A stretch of DNA of 64,000 bases from Devosia sp. 66-14 (GTDB lineage Bacteria; Pseudomonadota; Alphaproteobacteria; Rhizobiales; Devosiaceae): positions 108,438-172,437 of the forward strand of contig MKVB01000002.1 of NCBI GenBank assembly GCA_001899085.1. Reading direction: 5' to 3'. The position numbers were made by a program, and so were the translations under genes. This document shows, piece after piece, positions 52,713 through 61,868 of this stretch (position 1 is the stretch's first letter; each line of letters starts with the position of its first letter). The notes below the pieces were generated by a model. The model was not told the DNA's origin. It saw only the letters and a program-made list of their open reading frames with translations, and did not search any database.

Positions 52713-53477
52713 TCACGCCGTGAGCGCCGCTTCGCGCTCGTCGGCGATCGACCAGTTGTAGATGCAGCGGTCGAGCCCGATGGCGATCTCGACCACCAGC
52801 ACGTCGATCTCACGCGTTCCGCCCTTGCCGGTCACCACGGCCCGCTGCGGAAAATCGGTGCGACGGGAGATGGAGGCGACCTCCATCCATTTGTCGCCAT
52901 TGTCGACCTCGACATCCATGGTGATCTCGGAATAGGCCGGCAGCCGGTCCGAGGGCACGATGCGGGTCGGCAGGCGGGTCACCGCGGCGATCATCCGGCG
53001 CACCGGTTCGAGCACCGCCGCGTGGTAGTCGTTGGCGGTGTCGGCGGCGTAGGCGCACTGGAACTCCATCTGCCAGAACTCCTTGAGCCGGACATGCCGG
53101 GTCGACTGGTCCTGCTCGCGGCGGAACGATTTGCCGGCCTGCCAGACGCAGAACGGCAGCCGGGTCCTGGCGTGGGTGTTGAGCTGGTGCGTCATGTAGA
53201 CATAGGTCGAGGGCGTCGTCTCGGGCCTGAGCACCAGTTCCCGGTCGGTGTCGGAACTGCGCTGCTGCACGTAGATATCGTCGGGGCCATAGGCCGGCGA
53301 GATCAGCTCGCGCGGGGTCAGGATCGGCGCTTCGACGCGGCGGATGTCCCAGGCGGGGTTGATCGAGCGGAGGAGGAGGGTGACCTCGGCCGAAATGTAG
53401 GAAATAGCGCTGTCGCGCAGGCGGATTTCGCGCTCGTTCCAGTGGACGAGCCCGTTGGCGTCATAAAGGGAAAGCAT
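52713..53477 (-). CDS. Stand-alone class II aminoacyl-tRNA synthetase-like core, glycyl type
   Basis: A 254-residue protein that matches only the catalytic core of dimeric GlyRS. Visible are VLRPETTPSTYVYM, PFCVWQAGKSFRREQ (motif 2 Arg), LKEFWQMEFQ, EVASISRRTDF and the motif 3 IGLDRCIYNWS. No anticodon-binding domain is present. Alphaproteobacteria normally use the unrelated GlyQS enzyme, so this is an extra, possibly transferred protein. It may activate glycine or another amino acid for a carrier or product, or act as a decoy. Function unknown. Confidence 0.75.
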   Translation of the reverse strand: MLSLYDANGLVHWNEREIRLRDSAISYISAEVTLLLRSINPAWDIRRVEAPILTPRELISPAYGPDDIYVQQRSSDTDRELVLRPETTPSTYVYMTHQLNTHARTRLPFCVWQAGKSFRREQDQSTRHVRLKEFWQMEFQCAYAADTANDYHAAVLEPVRRMIAAVTRLPTRIVPSDRLPAYSEITMDVEVDNGDKWMEVASISRRTDFPQRAVVTGKGGTREIDVLVVEIAIGLDRCIYNWSIADEREAALTA

Positions 53478-53524
53478 GCTGCTCTCTCGTTCTCAAAGGG
53501 TATCGGGATGTGGTTCGGGCTTTA

Positions 53525-53545
53525 CGTCTCCGGCGGGCGGAGACG
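53525..53545. other. Hairpin upstream of the GlyRS-like gene
   Basis: Arms CGTCTCCG and CGGAGACG around GCGGG, 48 bp upstream of the GlyRS-like start and 151 bp past the anti-sigma stop. No U-run. Leader hairpin or weak terminator. Confidence 0.4.
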
Positions 53546-53695
53546 GCGCATGCCGAACCCCGCGTCTAGCCGAAGACGCCGATACCTCGACGACCGGCGC
53601 CACGAAGCGCGGCCGGAACGATGGATGCAGCAATGTTCGCGAGCGTGAACATGGGCGCGAACCTATGCGAGGCCGCGCCGCGGCGCAAGTCGGGT

Positions 53696-54514
53696 TCAGG
53701 TGCCCCAGGCCGCGCCGGTTCCCCCGTCGGGGCGCCAGGTGAGCTGCTGGTAGACCTTCTTGGCCACGGCCTGCATCTGGGCTTCAGGCAGGTCGCCGAC
53801 CACGGTGCAGGTGATCTTGTCGTTGGCCCAGTAGAAGGCGTCGAGATTGTCGCGCGCCGTGAATTCCCGGTCGGTCCGCCGATCGGGCAGCGCCGCGGTA
53901 ATGTAGACGGTCACCCGCTCCTGCGCGGCGTTCTCGTACATCAGCTGCGCGGCCGGGCCAGTGGGTTGCTCACCGTAGCCGGGCAGCAGCCGGCCCCCTA
54001 CCAGGGTGAAGCCGTCGGGCGCCAGGTCGGGTGGGGTGATCGGGCGTTCGACCCGGTTCGACAGCCAGGACACCAGGTGGTCCTTGTCGGCGGCCGCGAC
54101 CTCGACGGCGTGGCGGTTCTCCTTTACGTAGAGGGCGTGGGCGCTGACCGCCGAAGCGATCAGTTCCTGCCGCTCGCTGGGCTTGAGGTAATCGCGTCCG
54201 GCCCAGCCCAGGGCGCCACCGAGCGCCAGCATCACCACTGCCGCCGCCGCCAGCTGCCAGCGCGCCGGGTGGCGCGTCGCGGCCGGAGAGCGGGCGATGA
54301 GATGCGGATCGAGCCGCGACGGCACGGTCTCGTCGGCGGTGCCGCCGAACAGCGCGGCAAGCGCTTCGTTCTGGCGCTGCCAACCGGCCACTTCGGCCGC
54401 CTTGTCGGGATGCGCCGCCAGCCAGGTCTCGACTTCGGTGCGACGCTCGGGCGTCAGCTTGCCGTCGACAAAGGCATGCAGGTCGGTTTCGGAGATGGGG
54501 ACGAGGTTCGTCAT
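53696..54514 (-). CDS. Membrane-anchored anti-sigma factor
   Basis: A 272-residue protein with a cytoplasmic N-terminal segment (SETDLHAFVDGKLTPERRTEVETWLAAHPD), one membrane helix (about 85-105) and a periplasmic domain. The N-terminal segment resembles anti-sigma domains of group-ECF operons, without the zinc Cys motif. The ATG overlaps the sigma stop by 4 bp. It should hold the sigma factor inactive until an envelope signal arrives. Confidence 0.85.
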   Translation of the reverse strand: MTNLVPISETDLHAFVDGKLTPERRTEVETWLAAHPDKAAEVAGWQRQNEALAALFGGTADETVPSRLDPHLIARSPAATRHPARWQLAAAAVVMLALGGALGWAGRDYLKPSERQELIASAVSAHALYVKENRHAVEVAAADKDHLVSWLSNRVERPITPPDLAPDGFTLVGGRLLPGYGEQPTGPAAQLMYENAAQERVTVYITAALPDRRTDREFTARDNLDAFYWANDKITCTVVGDLPEAQMQAVAKKVYQQLTWRPDGGTGAAWGT

Positions 54515-55017
54515 TTGACCGACCTCAATCTCGGTTCCTCGCCATTGCCGGTCAATGTGCGAAGCGCCGCACGGGCGCGACCGAGCCGCGACATCAGGGT
54601 GCCGGCGGGGATGCCGAGGACGCTCGCGGCATCCTGGTAGCTCATGCCTTCGAGCACCACCAGCAGCAGCGCTTCGCGCTGATCGTCGGGCAGCCGGTCG
54701 ATGGCGCGAGACATTTCGGCAAGGGCGATGCGGCCGGGTTGCGGCGCGGCGACCGCGGGTTCGGAAACGAGGCTGTCGATAGGAATGTGGTCTCCACGGC
54801 GGCGCTCGAAGCGAAGGTCGTTGCGCCACAGGTTGATGAGGATGCGGAACAGCCAGGCCTGTAGCGGCCCGGTGGGGGCGAACAGGCTGCGCTTGCGGAT
54901 GGCCCGTTCGAGGCAGTCCTGGACGAGATCGTCGGCACGGTCGGCGTTGCGGGTCAGCGCGCGCGCATAACGGCGCAACGCGGGAACCGTCGCCTCGATC
55001 TCATCCAGGAAGTCCAT
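54511..55017 (-). CDS. ECF RNA polymerase sigma factor
   Basis: A 168-residue sigma-70-like protein with region 2 (DDLVQDCLERAIRKRSLF, WLFRILINLWRND) and region 4 (LPDDQREALLLVVLEGMSYQDAASVLGIP then TLMSRLGRARAAL). It is followed by the anti-sigma gene and preceded by the exported COG4315-type gene (20 bp gap). It probably drives its own operon from the promoter at 55490-55516. Confidence 0.92.
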   Translation of the reverse strand: MDFLDEIEATVPALRRYARALTRNADRADDLVQDCLERAIRKRSLFAPTGPLQAWLFRILINLWRNDLRFERRRGDHIPIDSLVSEPAVAAPQPGRIALAEMSRAIDRLPDDQREALLLVVLEGMSYQDAASVLGIPAGTLMSRLGRARAALRTLTGNGEEPRLRSVK

Positions 55018-55037
55018 GTAACGGTATGGGCGCCAGC

Positions 55038-55430
55038 TTACTCTTCGTAAGCAGTGTGCCAGACCTCGCCGACCATGTCGCCGGTGGTGTCGCCGGGCTT
55101 CTGGTCCTTGACCCAGAAGTAGAGCGGCTTGCCCTTGTAGGCCCACATCTTGGAGCCGTCGGTGCGATCGACCAGGGTGAAGTCGCCCTCGGCCTTGGCG
55201 CCGGCATCGGCGATCGCCGGGGGCCAGTTTTCCGCGCACTTGTCGTAGCAGTTGGTGACGCCGGCAGCGTCCTTGTCGAAGGTGTAGAGCGTCATGTCGT
55301 TGGCGCCGACCAGCACCTGCTTGCCGGCGATGTCCATCGTCTTGATCGCCCCGCCGACATAGTCCTCGGCCATGGCGGCAGTGGCGAACAGGGCAAGCGC
55401 GGCGGCGCCGAGCGTGAGTGCGAGTTTCAT
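55038..55430 (-). CDS. Exported protein with Yx(F/W)xxD motif (COG4315 type)
   Basis: A 130-residue periplasmic protein with signal peptide (MKLALTLGAAALALFATAAMA, no lipobox Cys). The motif LYTFDKD is the Y-x-F-x-x-D signature, followed by C-x3-C (CYDKC) and PLYFWVKDQKPGDTTGD, a partial second motif. It is first in the ECF sigma operon and may be a sigma target or part of the signal sensing. Confidence 0.85.
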   Translation of the reverse strand: MKLALTLGAAALALFATAAMAEDYVGGAIKTMDIAGKQVLVGANDMTLYTFDKDAAGVTNCYDKCAENWPPAIADAGAKAEGDFTLVDRTDGSKMWAYKGKPLYFWVKDQKPGDTTGDMVGEVWHTAYEE

Positions 55431-55489
55431 GATGTATGTCCCTCCGTTGGGTGCGAGATGCGGGCCGCTGTGGCCGGCTCTCATGGGGG

Positions 55490-55516
55490 TCAACACCCCG
55501 GCTCGCGGTTTATTCC
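55490..55516 (-). promoter_or_regulatory. Candidate ECF promoter, GGAAT-N17-GTTGA
   Basis: On the minus strand GGAATAAACC (55516-55507) is followed, after 17 bases from GGAAT, by GTTGA (55494-55490), 60 bp upstream of the exported protein start. The shape fits an autoregulated ECF promoter, but the motif for this sigma is not known to me. Confidence 0.4.
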
Positions 55517-55644
55517 GGAGGTCGGAAGGATTTTCTGCGGATTTGATCGGCGCGACTGATGGACAGTTTCAACGGTGCCTGTTCATCTAGCCGGCAAGGC
55601 CGGATAGGACGGCCAGGCAGCAAGCCATTGGGAGGACTACCTGA

Positions 55645-56748
<1,104 letters not shown>

Positions 56749-56769
56749 CCGGGACATATCCAACAGTCG

Positions 56770-56797
56770 AAGGGGCCCGGCTACCGCCGGGCCCCTT
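56770..56797. terminator. Bidirectional terminator between TRAP genes
   Basis: Perfect 12-bp arms AAGGGGCCCGGC and GCCGGGCCCCTT with loop TACC. A short T-rich tail (CCCTTTCT) follows on plus. It lies between the binding-protein stop (56748) and the permease stop (56804). Confidence 0.8.
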
Positions 56798-56803
56798 TCT
56801 GCA

Positions 56804-58284
<1,481 letters not shown>

Positions 58285-58288
<4 letters not shown>

Positions 58289-58890
58289 TGCAGCGGCTTC
58301 TCGTAGGCGAATTCCCGCACGTAGTCGGTGGTGAGCGCCGCGATGCATTTGATGATCTCGGCGATGCCCTGCAGCAACAGCACGGTGAAGCCGAGCGGCA
58401 GCATCAGCCGGACCGGCCAGCGCGGCAGGCCGCCGGCAGCGTTGGACATGACGTTCTGCGTCCAGGCCTGGAGGAACCACGGCCAGGTGAACCAGATCAG
58501 CAGAATGCAGAGGGGCATGAGGAAGAACAGCCCGCCGAGCAGGTCGATCCAGGTGCGCGCCTTCTCGCTGATGGCGCCGTAGAACAGATCGACGCGCACG
58601 TGCTCGTTGAGCTTCAGCGTCCAGGCGCCGCCCAGCATCACCATGCCGCCGAACATGTACCAGACCGACTCGCTGAGCACGTTGGAATACTGGGTGTAGA
58701 ATGAGACGAGGCCGCCGAAGACGCCGCCGCCATAGCTGCGCTCGAGCCAGATCATGCCGCCGATCGAATAGCGGAAGATGGCATTGAAGGCCGAGACCAG
58801 CGCCGAAAACAGCACCAGCCAGATGGCGACAAGGCCGACCCGACGGCTCAGTTCGTCGATGAGACGCGTAAAGCGCAAAGCCAGCGCCAT
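58285..58890 (-). CDS. TRAP transporter small permease (DctQ)
   Basis: A 201-residue protein with four membrane helices (about 17-35, 55-75, 105-125, 150-175), the DctQ layout. It works with the DctM subunit and the binding protein in Na+-driven uptake of an organic acid. First gene of the permease pair. The gap 58891-59040 shows no gene. Confidence 0.9.
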
Positions 58891-59040
58891 CAGCGGCTGT
58901 TCCTCCCGGCAGACGGCCGAGCTTCGGCTGCCTGATTGCTTGGCGGGCTCGCTTCAGACGGCGAGTTTCCGCCCGCCAAGGCAACATGCCGGGGGGAGCG
59001 CGTCAACCGAGGCCCGCGTTTTCCCCGGTGGTTGTGATCA

Positions 59041-59472
59041 TCAGATCGCCGCCTCGATGCCGAACACGGCGCGTCCGGTTTCCGGTTCGTAGGGGAACGA
59101 GACGTGCTGGTGGATCAGCTGCCAACGCCCATCGCGACGCTGGAAAATGCGGGTGCCGCGTGACCACAACTGATAAGCCGGCTTGCCGGGCTCGCGGTTC
59201 CACATCCGGTTGAGCCCCCAGGTCACGGCGATATCGTCGCGAATGACGATCTCGAGGTCCGGGATATCCCAGCGGAGCTCGCCGGCCGAGTTCTCGAAAC
59301 CGGCGCGGCAGGTTTCGCGCAACGCCTCGACGCCGCGATATTGCAGCGGCGCCTCGTGTTCGTACGACACCACGTCCTCGGCAATCGGCGCCATCGAGGC
59401 ATCGACGTCCTTGCTCTCGCTGGCCTTGAACCAGGCGGCATGGAGCGCCCGGATCTCGTCCTCGGCCGTCAT
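59041..59472 (-). CDS. SnoaL-like/YybH-type protein
   Basis: A 143-residue NTF2-like protein (TAEDEIRALHAAWFKASESKD, then strand pattern to FGIEAAI). Members of this group act as small-molecule isomerases or binding proteins. Overlaps the SRPBCC gene by 4 bp in the ArsR operon. Confidence 0.8.
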   Translation of the reverse strand: MTAEDEIRALHAAWFKASESKDVDASMAPIAEDVVSYEHEAPLQYRGVEALRETCRAGFENSAGELRWDIPDLEIVIRDDIAVTWGLNRMWNREPGKPAYQLWSRGTRIFQRRDGRWQLIHQHVSFPYEPETGRAVFGIEAAI

Positions 59473-59930
59473 GTCCCCGCCCTCGCCGCGATGTGGGCGG
59501 CGAGCTTGTCGAGGCATTCGCCCCAACCCTCCTGCATGCCGTCGCGGTGGGCAAGCGACGCGAAGCCGGTTTGGTGGAAGGTGAGCTCGGTGCGGTCGCC
59601 GAGGTCGCGCAGCGTCACGGTCACCTGCATCTCAGGCGTCGACTGCCCGGGGAAGGTCTGGGTCATGGTGAAGCCGAGGCGCTCCGGCTCGGCCAGCTCG
59701 GTATAGGTGCCGTGCTCGTAGTAGGTGCCGGCTGTATCGGACGCGAAGTCGACGCGCCAGTGGCCGCCGACACGCGGGTCGAGCTTTGCGTCGGTCACCC
59801 GGTAGCCGTCAGCGGCGAACCAGTCGGCGACCGCTTCGGGGTCGAGCCAGTTCTGCCACAATACGGCGCGCGGGGCAGCGAAGACGCGGGTCAGCTCGAA
59901 CTCGAGCAGTCGTTCATTGGGTTTCAGCAT
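59469..59930 (-). CDS. SRPBCC (AHSA1-like) protein
   Basis: A 153-residue START/AHSA1-fold protein, with F-x-A-PRAVLWQNWLDPEAVADWF near 16 and a C-terminal helix EGWGECLDKLAAHI. It follows the ArsR-family gene with a 17-bp overlap. This ArsR-SRPBCC pairing is common but its ligand is unknown. Ribosome site AAAGGAA. Confidence 0.88.
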   Translation of the reverse strand: MLKPNERLLEFELTRVFAAPRAVLWQNWLDPEAVADWFAADGYRVTDAKLDPRVGGHWRVDFASDTAGTYYEHGTYTELAEPERLGFTMTQTFPGQSTPEMQVTVTLRDLGDRTELTFHQTGFASLAHRDGMQEGWGECLDKLAAHIAARAGT

Positions 59931-60264
59931 CGGGCGTTCCTTTCGTTTGACGGGCAAGCCGCCGATCGAGGTTGTCGAAGCGCTGGGTCCAGAGGCGACG
60001 ATAGGCGGTCAGCCAATCGTCGATTTCGCTGAGCGGCTCGGCGCGGATGCGGCTCGGCCGCCTTTGGGCGTCGCGGCCGCGGCTGACCAGCCCCGCTGCC
60101 TCGAGCACGCTCACGTGCTTGCTGATGGCCCGCGGCGTCATCGCGAACGGCTCTGCCAGCTCGGCAACCGACGCCTCGCCGGCAAGCAGCCGGGCGAGAA
60201 TGGCGCGGCGAGTGGGATCGGCCAGGGCTCCGAAGGTCAGCGAGAGGGCGTCGGGCTCAGTCAT
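59914..60264 (-). CDS. ArsR family regulator without metal-site cysteines
   Basis: A 116-residue winged-helix repressor. The DNA-reading part is ASVAELAEPFAMTPRAISKHVSVLEAAGLVSRG. No Cys is present, so it is not a classical metal sensor. The palindrome at 60275-60290 lies 11-26 bp upstream and is its likely operator. Confidence 0.9.
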   Translation of the reverse strand: MTEPDALSLTFGALADPTRRAILARLLAGEASVAELAEPFAMTPRAISKHVSVLEAAGLVSRGRDAQRRPSRIRAEPLSEIDDWLTAYRRLWTQRFDNLDRRLARQTKGTPDAETQ

Positions 60265-60274
60265 ATGGCACCAA

Positions 60275-60290
60275 ATAGTTCCGGAACTAT
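60275..60290. promoter_or_regulatory. Operator candidate ATAGTTCCGGAACTAT
   Basis: A perfect 16-bp palindrome directly upstream of the ArsR start. A partial extra half (GGTTCC) follows at 60293. Likely autoregulatory. Confidence 0.7.
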
Positions 60291-60325
60291 ATGGTTCCTA
60301 ATCTCGGGCGAAGTCGCTGTCAATT

Positions 60326-60341
60326 GACAAAGAAATTTGTC
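60326..60341. promoter_or_regulatory. Inverted repeat GACAAA-GAAA-TTTGTC
   Basis: A 6-bp palindrome, 18-33 bp upstream of the second HTH gene and overlapping a TTGACA box (60324-60329). It may be the operator of that second regulator. Confidence 0.5.
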
Positions 60342-60358
60342 TATTGTAGCAGAGACGC

Positions 60359-60955
60359 ATGCAGAAGATGGGCCCGGTACTGATCGACGATGCGGACAGG
60401 GCGCGGCAGGCGATGACGCCGCTGCGCCTGAAGATGCTGGCTTTGCTGCGCGAGCCCGGCTCGGCCGCGACGCTGGCGGCAGCGCTGGAGCTGCCTCGGC
60501 AGAAGGTGGGCTATCACCTGCACGCGCTGGAGAAGGCCGGGCTGGTAGCGCCGGCCGGCGCGCGGCAGCGTCGCGGTTTTACCGAGCGACTGTTCGTCGC
60601 GACGGCCGGCTCGTTCGTCGTCGACCCGACGATTCTCGGCGTGCCGCCGGCGGTGGAAAAGCAGGATCGCTTTGCAGCCGAACACCTGGTGGCGCGCTCG
60701 GCCGAAACGGTACGCGAGGTGACGCGGATGCAGGCAGCCGCGGCAGAGGAGGGCAAGCGCCTCCTCACCTTCACCATCGAGGCCGATATCGGCTTTGCGG
60801 CGCCGCAGGATGTGGAGGCATTCGCCGAGCGACTGACGGCGATGGTTGCCGGCCTGGCCGAGGAATTTGCGCCCAAGGGCGATGGGCGACGCTATCGGCT
60901 GCTGATCGGCGGCCATCCGGCGAGCAAGGGCAAGACCACCAGTACGGTCAATTGA
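60359..60955 (+). CDS. HTH (ArsR-like) regulator with C-terminal ligand domain
   Basis: A 198-residue protein. A winged helix (about 18-85, LRLKMLALLREPGSAATLAAALELPRQKVGYHLHALEKAGLV) is joined to about 100 residues of unassigned C-terminal domain. It precedes an SRPBCC gene (10 bp gap) as the ArsR gene does on the other strand. Ribosome site weak (AGAG). Confidence 0.82.
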   Translation: MQKMGPVLIDDADRARQAMTPLRLKMLALLREPGSAATLAAALELPRQKVGYHLHALEKAGLVAPAGARQRRGFTERLFVATAGSFVVDPTILGVPPAVEKQDRFAAEHLVARSAETVREVTRMQAAAAEEGKRLLTFTIEADIGFAAPQDVEAFAERLTAMVAGLAEEFAPKGDGRRYRLLIGGHPASKGKTTSTVN

Positions 60956-60965
60956 GGAGTTGCAG

Positions 60966-61703
60966 ATGACTGACAAGCAGGATCGCACGATTGTCGAAAT
61001 GACCATCGCGGCGCCGATCGAGACGGTGTGGGCGGCGATGCGCGAACCCGAGCAGTTGCTCAACTGGTTCGGCTGGGACGCCGATACGTTGCGCGACGAG
61101 ATCAAGTTCATCTTTGCCGACCACGCCGAGGCTGACGAAGCCAACAGGATCATCTCCTTCGGCGAGTACGAGGGCGTACGTGACTGGGTGGAACTTCACC
61201 CGACGCCCGGCGGCACGGTGCTGCGCGTGGTGCGTAGTGGTCCCGTGGACGCGGACTGGAACGCCTTTTACGAGGATACCTGGGAAGGCTGGATCACCTT
61301 TTTCCAGCAGTTGCGGTTCCTGCTCGAACGGCACCCGGGGGCAAAACGGCGCACGCTGTTCCTTTCGGGGCGGCTGGAGACGCCCGGCGCCCTGCCGATC
61401 TCGGCGCTGGGCCTAGAGGCGCTGCGGACTGCGGCCGACGGCAGCTCGGCATCGTCCACGCTGCCGCTGGACGAGACGGTCAGCGGCACCGTGTGGCACC
61501 ACAGCGACCGTCAGGTGGCGATGAGCGTCGAGGGCTGGGGCGACGGGCTGATGGTGATCACCGACCAGCCGGCACCCAATGCCGGGCCCAATGGCGGCGG
61601 CACGGCGCTGCTGACGACGTTCGGGCTGTCGGACGCGGCGTTCGCGGCGCTGGAGCAGCGCTGGACCGCATGGTGGCGGCAGCGGTTCGTGAAGGCGGGC
61701 TGA
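60966..61703 (+). CDS. SRPBCC (AHSA1-like) protein, long form
   Basis: A 245-residue START/AHSA1-type protein. The N-terminal half (to about 130) has the family marks IEMTIAAPIETVWAAMREPEQLLNWFGWD. The C-terminal half (about 140-240) is a second, less typical segment with VHH-like TVWHHSDRQVAMSVEGWGDG. The ATG has GAGGAG 7 bases upstream, inside the previous stop region. It probably binds a hydrophobic ligand sensed by its regulator. Confidence 0.8.
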   Translation: MTDKQDRTIVEMTIAAPIETVWAAMREPEQLLNWFGWDADTLRDEIKFIFADHAEADEANRIISFGEYEGVRDWVELHPTPGGTVLRVVRSGPVDADWNAFYEDTWEGWITFFQQLRFLLERHPGAKRRTLFLSGRLETPGALPISALGLEALRTAADGSSASSTLPLDETVSGTVWHHSDRQVAMSVEGWGDGLMVITDQPAPNAGPNGGGTALLTTFGLSDAAFAALEQRWTAWWRQRFVKAG

Positions 61704-61722
61704 AGGTGGGTTGACTGACAGA

Positions 61723-61845
61723 GACGGCCCCCTCCCGGCCTCCCCCACAAAGGGGGAGGTGAAGAGTCGAGGTTGTGGCACCATCGTGCCCGACGCACCG
61801 GCGGGGCACCTCCCCCTTTATGGGGGAGGATGAGAGGGGGCCGTC
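61723..61845. repeat. Extragenic inverted repeat, copy 5 (variant)
   Basis: Left GACGGCCCCCTCCCGGCC... and right ...GAGAGGGGGCCGTC arms (61723-61762 and 61807-61845), each with a CCTCCCCC/GGGGGAGG hairpin. A related but distinct subtype. Between convergent genes. Confidence 0.7.
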
Positions 61846-61868
61846 TGCTTCAGTATGCCCCGGAGCGG

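Noticed and set aside
51218-52813. A 531-codon minus-strand frame across the repeat and lldD
   Set aside because: It is antisense to lldD and reads through the extragenic repeat. A similar false frame covers the repeat at 437.
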